From an uncultured Slackia sp. (GTDB taxonomy: Bacteria > Actinomycetota > Coriobacteriia > Coriobacteriales > Eggerthellaceae), in NCBI GenBank assembly GCA_900553775.1, contig USEZ01000010.1, positions 1 through 28,217 on the forward strand: a stretch of DNA of 28,217 bases. Reading direction: 5' to 3'. Each line of letters opens with the position of its first letter. The stretch's first letter is position 1. The notes beneath the pieces are model-generated. The model worked only from the letters and a program-made list of their open reading frames with translations, was not told the DNA's origin and made no database searches. Of the stretch, positions 16,701 to 25,700 are shown piece by piece. Position numbers and translations under genes: made by a program.

Positions 16701-19700
16701 TCTGCCAAGCAGAAGCTCAATTACATACCCGGCGAGCGTTTCTTCTATAAAGACTCGCTGGTCAATATGAAGCGCGGCACCAATGACGGCGCGTCGGCAT
16801 TGGAAGGCGAGCTGTACAACCCCGTTGTATACGAACGCATTCCCGCCGACTACCTTGACCTGGTCGGGGCCGACGGAGCTTCCGACATGCTCGAAGCGGG
16901 CATGCTGCACGTGCGCTGGACCGACGCCGAGGGCAACGATGTGCTCGAAGACCGCATCACGTATATTCCCGAAGCGCCCGAGCAGCCTGGCGAAGGCGCC
17001 GAAGGTGTCGAGGGCGAGGGAACGGGCGAGGCCGCTGGCGGATCCGAGGGCTCGAACGAAGGCGCCGAGAACGGCGGAAATGCCGGTCAGGATGCGCTGG
17101 GTGCCGAACAGTCCGAACCCAAGCGTGCCGAGCTGAAGGTGGAGCGCGTTTCCAGCACGCAGGCGCCCGACTACGGCGGCGCGATGACGTATACGAAAAC
17201 GCCCCTGAGCATGATGGACAGTGCTGCTCCTGGTAAAAAACCGTTTGCGGATATCGACCCGCGTGCGCAGGACGTCAGCGCCCAGACGCGTTTCGATCTG
17301 TATCGCATCTCGTTCATTCATGAAGACGGCACGCCGATCCGCATGGAGATCGGCGATACGATCGAGGTGTGGTTCGAGGTGGAAGCGGCCGTCGACGGCC
17401 TGCCGCGCACCTGGCTCGACCAGGACGGCGATCTGGGAACCGACGCCGACCGCAGCCCGGCGTATTTCCCGCGCATCGGCGAATACTATGTCGACAGCAG
17501 TTTCGTGAACGGCATGGGCGAAGGCTTTGGGAGCAACGGATATTCCGGCGTGGTGCGCATCGGCAACGAGAACAAGCTCATGGACATGGACTCGCTGCTG
17601 CACGAGGCGGCGTTCACGGGCGATCTGCCCGCCCAGTCCGACCTGTGGGAGATGCTTGATTCCACGTATACGTTCATTCCCGGTGCAGCATCGTGGGGGT
17701 CTAGGGGGTCCTCTGGCAATGATCGCGTATTCTTGAATGATGATATGCGCACCGAGAACAATGTGCAGATGGTGCGCTATACGCCGCGCCGCGGCGCGGC
17801 GGACGGGCTGCCGGGCGACGTTTTGCTGGTCACGCCTGGCACCTCGGCTGATAACAGCTCGTATTCCGAATACTACGACCGTGATTTCAACGTGTTCGTG
17901 ACCGAGCCGCGCACGACCCTCGAAGACAACGGGAAAAGCCCCACGCCGCTGGTGTGGAGCCAGACGCGCATGCGCTTGCGCAGCGCCTGGCTTGCGTCGT
18001 CGAGCCGCATGATGTCGACCGAGCGCTCGACCTATAAAGACAAGCGCGTGTATCTGCCGAGCGGCAACAGCAACACCGTGCGCGACCCCCATGAAGAGTT
18101 CTACTATGAAAGCGAAGGCGCTTACGGTTCGCTGCATAGCAATAAGGGCATCGTGTTCAACCGTTATGAAGACGCCCTGCAATACAACCAGGATTTCACG
18201 GCGCGCCTTGAGGCGTTGAATTACGGCGACCGCACGCTCGACGGCGTGGAAATGGTCTATGTGATGCCGCGCGGCGTGGAACCCGCGTTCGCCGAGGGCA
18301 CCGACCTTTCCGCGATTTCCGAGGGCAGCGTGCTTCCGGCGTCGGTGCTCGACGTGCGCGCCGGGGTGCTTTCCCAGGCGGCATGGAACGGCGATAGAAC
18401 CCAAGACGCCGCCTTGACCGACGAATTCGACGTCATCGACGAAAGCGCGTACGAGGTGGAAGTGGTCCAGACGCCTTACGGCGCCTACCGGGGCTATGAC
18501 GCCCCGAGCGATTCGCAAGACCCCGCCTCGTATTACGAAGGAGCCTCGCTTCCCACGGCCGTCCAGGATTTGTCGGCCGATTCTTCGGGTTCGACGTACG
18601 AGTCTGTGGCCGCCGCTTCGGCCGACGGCGAAAGCGAAAGCTATGCGAAAAGCTCGCAGCCGTGGGTGCTCAAGATCACGGTGAAGCAGAACTTGGGCAA
18701 ATGGTTCGGCCGCGCTGCCGATTCGACTGATGCCGACACGTCGGATGCCGATGCGTACACGAACGGCGGCTATAAGATTGATGTGGACATTCCCGCGCAT
18801 GTGTTCGCGAACAACGTGAGCGGGGAGTGGCACGACCGCCTGCTGGTAAGCCCATGGGATGCGCCCGCATCAGCGAAGGCGAGCCCCGCAAGCTCGTATT
18901 ACCACGTGCTCGACATCGATCACTTCGAAGGCCGCGGTGCCGCGGATTCGTCGAAGCATGACACGCAGGTTCTGGGGATGGACTATAACTGGAGTATTGG
19001 TTGGAACTATGAAGATCCGAAATGGGTCCTGACATACGGTTCTCCCAACATGCCATTCGTCGGCGGCCATACCGTGCAGAACCACAGCGCAACGGTGGCG
19101 GATAGCGCGCCTTCGGGCAAAGCCGCCGAAGACGACTTCGCCGCTGCGGGCGTCGATCTGTCACAGGCCGACAAGGGAGGATCCGACAAGCGCATCTGGG
19201 CTGCTACGGGTGCGTCCGCCGTGCAGCGCCAGCCGTTCGTGCGCACCTGGGGCACCGTGGGCGACAACGGCGCCACGGGCACGGTGGACGAGTATTACCT
19301 CGATGCCGAATTCGATCGCGTGCAATTGAATATCCACGTTGAGAACCGCTATTGGCTCGACGAGCTTGAGTGGGACGACCCGGCGTACTATTCCTATCGT
19401 CGCAATCTGCATACCTACGCTACCGACGGCGGCGCGATGGGCGATCTGGTGCTGCCGGTGGTGACCGCGGTGCTTCCCGAGGGCATTGCGCCGGTCGACG
19501 CCGAAGGCAGGGCATATCCCGCCGACGGCGCGACCTACGCAGTGGATGCTGCCGATTGGTCGGTTTCTACGGCCACGCCGAACGACTATGTCGACGATGC
19601 GAACGCCCTTGCCGGCAACGATGCGGCCTATCAGGGGCTTTTCGACGTGTTCGTGTCGTGCGAGACGTTCCCGCGCGAAGACGATCCCAGCCAGACCTGC

Positions 19701-22700
19701 GAGCGCTACGTGCTGCGCTTCGTGGCCAAGGGTGAGGGCTTCGATGCCGCCGACGGTGCGATCGCCAAGGGCAATTCCGAGGCGCGTATTCCATCGGGCG
19801 GCCTGACCACATTTAAGATTGACGTGCGCTCGGTGGCAGCGCCTCAGCCCGACGAGACCCACGAAGAAGCCGCCGCGGCGTACGAGAACATCTATAGCTA
19901 CGTGTCTTCGAAGATGGACGGCTACCGATTCCTGACCGACGTCGACATCGAGGGCAATCCGTACCAGGTGGGCAGCCAGGCGTATCGCGAGAGCTACCGC
20001 GCGCCGAATAACGATTATCGCCTCGACGCGTCTTACAATGACGGCGACTACGTCAAGCGCGGCGTCGTTCCCGCCGATGTGCTGACGGACGGCTGCGTGG
20101 GCGAAGACGGCGTGGTGAAAGACCATACGGCGCTCGGCGCGGTGTCGAACAGCCTGCCCGGCTTCCAATACGATTATTACGAGCTCGATTCTTCGGTCGG
20201 CGCCAGCGTGGAAGACTACACGTTCCGCGGCAGGCTCGCCTTGCAAGACGTCGAAATGGAGCCCTTCTCCGCCGAACCGGGCGGGGCGGACGGTTCTTCT
20301 TCCGACGGCGATACGCCCGCCGACGCGCCTTCGCTGCTCGCGCTGCTCGACGGCGACGGCGAGCAGCAATACGTCGAGCCGTTCGCGCGCAATGCGACGG
20401 GCCGTGCCGATTCCGCGATCGACGAGGGCGTGTTCTCCACGCTGAAGCTGCGCGCGGCCTATCCGCGTCTGATCGCGTCGCACGCCGTCGAGTTCAACCC
20501 CGAAACCGACCGCCCTGGCCTTGAGGTGGAAGGCGCGCTCGGCACGGGCGAGCGGGAGCAGGGCGCTTTCACCGCTGACATTGCCGCCGACGGCGTTTCC
20601 GCCTCGGCGGGCGACGCCGCGGCCGATTTGGAGGGAACGACGGAATCCGCTTCGTCTGCCGATGCGCCTGCAGACGAAGCCGCCGACAACTCTGCCGACA
20701 ATAACGGCGCGCAATCGAATATGCCCGAATCCGACGGATCGCTGTATTCCGATGCCTCGCAGCCTGGCGCATCCGATTCCGATGCGCAGGCCGAAGACGC
20801 CCCGGCCGCTCCTGACGCGGAAGGTGTGCATGACGCGGCCGCCGAGAGCACGGGCGGCGACGAGCCTGCACCTACCGCCGAAGAGCTTCCCGCAACCATG
20901 GTGGGTGAGATGGACGGCGCGAAAGAAGGCAGCCATATCGACAGGACGGGCGCGGTTTCGAAAGACGATGTGCCCGACGAAGGCGAGCAGGAAACGCTTT
21001 CGGGCGAGCCGCTGCAGTACGGCGATACGCCGTGGTATGCGGTGAAGATCGAAAACAAGCCCCTGAATGCGCAGGATTACGCGTATACGGGCGCAATCAT
21101 GCATGCCAAGCTGCGCTTCGTGGTGAAGCTTCCGCGCAATGTGAGCTTCTACGACGAGGAAACGCTGACCAGCGAAAACTACCATGAGAGCGACCAGTTC
21201 GTTCTTGAATACCAGGTGTCCGACGACGCGGAGCCTCTTGTCCTCACGCCCGCGCAGCTTCGCGAGCAGGGGTGGCATATCGATTTCGTGAAGGTGCCCG
21301 ATTGGGGCTCCGACGACTTCTCGAACCCCGACTACGCCAAGCCCGACGTCGACGATTTGGACGATTTGCCGGTCGAGAACGTGAAGCCCAAAGACCACGA
21401 CGGCGAGATGCTGATCGTGGAGGTGGCCGCGCCTTCCGACGCCGATGACGACGAGTTCGCCCGTTACGACACGCTGCTCGACGCCATGTGCGCGGGCGTG
21501 CATGCCGACGGCTACTTCGCCACGGGCTCTTCGATGACCCTGAAGTTGAAGACCCGCATCGACAACGTGGGCCCCGAGGGCGACGTTTCGCTCGACGCAT
21601 ACGGCTCCGCCGAAGAGGCGCCGACAACCGAAGAAGAGCTCGACCAGCAGTTCAAGCAGTGGGCGTCCGAGCGGTCGTTCTCCTACGTGTCGGCCGAGCA
21701 GACCGACGGTGCGTGGATCGACGCATGGAGGCACGCTTCCGTCCGTGACGACGGAAGCGTGGAGGTGCTCGAGCCCAAGCCGGTGTTCCCGGCCGATGGA
21801 CCCGGCCCTCGTCCTCTCTCGGTGTTCGATTCGGTATTCAACGAGCAAGATCCGCACCAGTTCGGCTACGTCGAGCTTTTCGACGAATCCGAGGGCGCGC
21901 AGGACGGCGCGCCGGTCGATATCGACGGCGACGGCACAGCCGACGACGTGTTCGCGCACGCCCGTTCGGGCCGTTTCCCGATCGCCATGCCGAAAGCCAC
22001 GGCGCGCATCGATACCGAAGCGCTGCGACCCCTGGTGGGCAACCCCGACCTGGGCGTCGATGTGGTTGACGACCCGTATCTCAAAGGCGAGCAGGGCATC
22101 CTGCTCGACCAGGCCGTCAACGGCGACGCCGCCGTCGAAAGCTTCATGGTGGATTGGCAGATGCCCTTGCGCGCGACGGTGAAGCCGATTGCGGGCGATG
22201 CGCCCAACGAGGGCGCGATGGTCGACCCGCGCATCACGTCGATCGACGTGGGCGTGTGGGAGGTGCCGGGCGCCGACGCCGCCGAAAACCCCGACGACCC
22301 CGATAATCAGGGCATCGGCGCCGAGGAGGCGGTGCGCCTCAAAGACATCGAAGACCACCTGCGCGTATACGTGCTCGCCCGCGTTCTGCCTCGCGATAAG
22401 GCCGAGAGCAACGAGCTTTACGAGGGCGACGCCGCCTTCATGCGTCCCGGCACGTCGGCCGAGCGCGACGACTTCGCAGGCGCGGGCGCCGGACGCTGGG
22501 TGATGATCGGTTCGCAGAACGGCTATGCCGTTTCGGACAAGACGAACGCCCGGATCGATATCAAAAACGAAGAGGTGCAGGGCCGTTTGGACGACGACGA
22601 TGTGATCAGGCAGATCCGCTGGGTGGTCAAGGCGGCCGATCCTGCCGTCAAGGGCATGGAGGCGCTGGAGGAAGACGCGCTTTCCCACGACTATCCCGTG

Positions 22701-25700
22701 CCGCCCGGGTTCCGCCTCGCCGTCGACGCCTTGCCGGACGACCCTGCGCATCCCGAAACGCTGGGAAGCCAGGAGGCCGACGAGGTGGATGCCGGCCGCA
22801 CGAACGTGGGCTGGACTCCCCAGAAGGATAAAAACGGCGATTTCGTCTATGACGACAAGGGGGCCTTGAAGACGATTCCCGCAACGGAAAAGCCCGAATC
22901 GCTGACGAAAAACGCGGCGGGCGCTTCGATCCTGACCGTGATCAACGGTCAGAAAGACCCGCTGCATCTGAATCACTTCGCGTATGCGTCAGCCCGTTTC
23001 GACGATACGAAGTTCGCGTGTACCGAGCGTTCGCGCGCGGGCTTCTACCGCAACCCCGAGCAGCCGTATCTCGAAATCGGCCTGAGCCAGGCATATTTCG
23101 AGGGGGCGAGCAACAGCGGCTACAGCTGGGCGAGCGATTTCAAGATCGATACGAACAATTCGCTCATGATGAAATACCAGCTTCGCCTGACCAATATGTC
23201 GTCCGACAGGCTGGCCGAAGTGGGCATCGAAGACGACGTGGACACGGCGTCGAACCCCGATATGTCCATCATGTTCCCGTTCGTGGAGGATTTGCCGACC
23301 GAGGCGGCCGAGTTCTATTACGTGCCGTGGGCCGAAGTGGATGAGAGCCATCCGCTCGACGCGGCGTACAGCACCAGCAAGGGCGAAGACGGCTCTCCTG
23401 CGGCGAATCTCAATGAATCGAAGGTCATGTGGACCTATCACATCGAAGAGGAGGGCGAGTCGTTCCGCGCCGACGGCGTGAGCATGGACGATCCGTTCAT
23501 CGGCGGCGACATCGCGCAGAAAGACCAGCTGGGCCCGAACCTTCTGCAAGACCGCAAATATATGGCATGGAACTTCTCGGGCGTTTTGATGCCCGGGCAA
23601 ACCGTGGTTTTGGATGTCATGATGCCCATACGTGCAGGCCAGGGTTCGTCTTCGGTGAACTCGAGCCTGCTCAACTGCATTGGATACGTCCACAAAGACG
23701 GGCGCTTCCGCCCGTATGTGCCCCAGGTTCAGGATTCCGTGAACGGCATCGTGGGTTGGATTACCGATGCACGCGACGCCAACCTCGACGGCGACATCAA
23801 CCAGACGCTGCTCGACATCCAGCTCGAAGCGCTGTCGTTCAAAGACAATCCGACGATCGAGCAGACCAAGGTGTCTTCGAGCGATCTGGCCTCGTATTAC
23901 GACGGCACGTTCGGAGGCCCGGTTCCCGTTCCCGAAGGCACGGACTACGAATACCAGGCGCGTCTGTCGAACCGCCACAACGCAGGAAGCGCCGGGCTCT
24001 ACGAGCGCACCGTCATCTACGACGTGCTTCCCCACGAGGGCGACGCCCGCGTGACGCCTTCGTCGACAGGCGAGCGCGTCGCGCGCGATTCGCAGTGGAA
24101 CGGCTGGCTGAAAAGCTTCGACGATATCGAGCTGAGGACCTACACGCCCTCCGACGGAGTCGATCCCGAGCGTTACGACGTGCTCGACGAGAACGGCTGC
24201 GACATCTGGGTCGGTCCGTTCGCACGCGACGGCCAAGGCGGCTTCGTGCCCCTCGGCGTGGACAGCCTTCCTGCGACGGACGGCTTGAAAGACGAGAAGG
24301 CCATCAAAGAATGGGTGACCGCACGCTATGCCGACCCCTCGATTCTCGAGGGCGAGCACTTCGTGCGCCTGTCCGAGATGAAGGCGTATGCGGCCGCGCA
24401 TCCCGAGCGCGAAGAGGCGCTGCTCAAAGGCGTGCGCGCCATCTGGGCGCAGGCGAAAGGCGCGGTCGAACCCCCTGCATCGGGACGCATCGAGCTCGTG
24501 TATCAGATGCGTGCGCCGCTGAATCTGCCGGTGTTCGCGGGCGACGTTTCCCAGGGCGGATCCGATGCGGATGCGGCCCGAGGCCTCGACGAAGCCGCTG
24601 CCGCCGCCGAGCTTGGAGCGCAGCAAGACGACGAGCGCGCGACCGCACCCGCCGACGCGGGCAGCCCGTGGGCGGGCGAGGTGCAGTGGAACACCTTCTT
24701 GCGCAAGGTGGGCAACGAAGACAGCGGCAAGGTGCTGCATATCGGCGAGAACGGCAAGGCCGGCGCCTATGTGAACGCGCCTTCCGGCCGCGGCTATATC
24801 GGCGACTACGTGTGGCACGACGCCGACTGGAACGGCGTGGCCGACGACACCGCCAACGGCGCCGACGACTACCGCGCAAGCGCCAACGGCCGCCGCCTGC
24901 TGGCGGGCGTCGACCCTGCCACGGGCGAGCGCTTCACGAGCGGCGAGAAGCTCGTCGACCTCGATTACGACGGCGTGGCCGACGACCCCGGCATCGACGG
25001 GGTGAAAGTCGAGCTGCTCAACGAATACGAGCAGCCCGTCAACCGCGACGGCCAGGCTGTGAAGTTCGTCGAGGGCATCGGCCAGGCGGGCGAGGGCCTG
25101 TGGGTGCAGTGCGACCCCGTCACGGGCGATCCTTTGCTCAACGACCAGGGAAGCTATATCGTGGCCCCGGCGGGCGGCCCCTACGTCTACACGACCGAGC
25201 AGGACTACTACGGCAATGCCGGCTATTTCGTGTTCTCGAATCTGGCCCCCACCGGCTCGCAGCAAAGCCCCGGCGCCCCCGCGACGCCGAAATACCGCCT
25301 GCGCTACACCTTCCCCGAGCAGTATCGCAACTACGCGCTGACGAAGCTCGAGACGGGGTCGGGCCTCGAAGAAGGCGCCGCGTCTGTGGGCGTGCAGCCC
25401 CGCCGCATTGCGGCCGACGACGGCTCGTGCGCGCAGCTTGTCGCGGTGACCGAGCCGTTCGAGGTGAAGGCGCTCGACGAGGCCGATCAGCACGCATACG
25501 ACGATGCGGCCGCATCGTACGACGTGGGCGTCGCCCTGCCTGTGCGTCTCGGCGGCCTGACCTGGCGCGACGATATGCTTGCGCAGGCCGGGCCCGACGG
25601 ATCGCTTGCGTCCGAGCCCGTCGACGGATGGGTCGACGAGCAGCGCCCCGATGCCGAAGGCGAAGCGGGCGCCGACGAGGCGCGCCTGGCGAACATGCGC

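Noticed and set aside
19161..22976. A 1,271-codon minus-strand open frame, with similar ones at 15981-18833 (950 codons) and 12339-14156 (605 codons)
   Set aside because: Same shadow effect: low-complexity Arg/Val/Gly composition, no Shine-Dalgarno support, and the sense strand is continuously coding.
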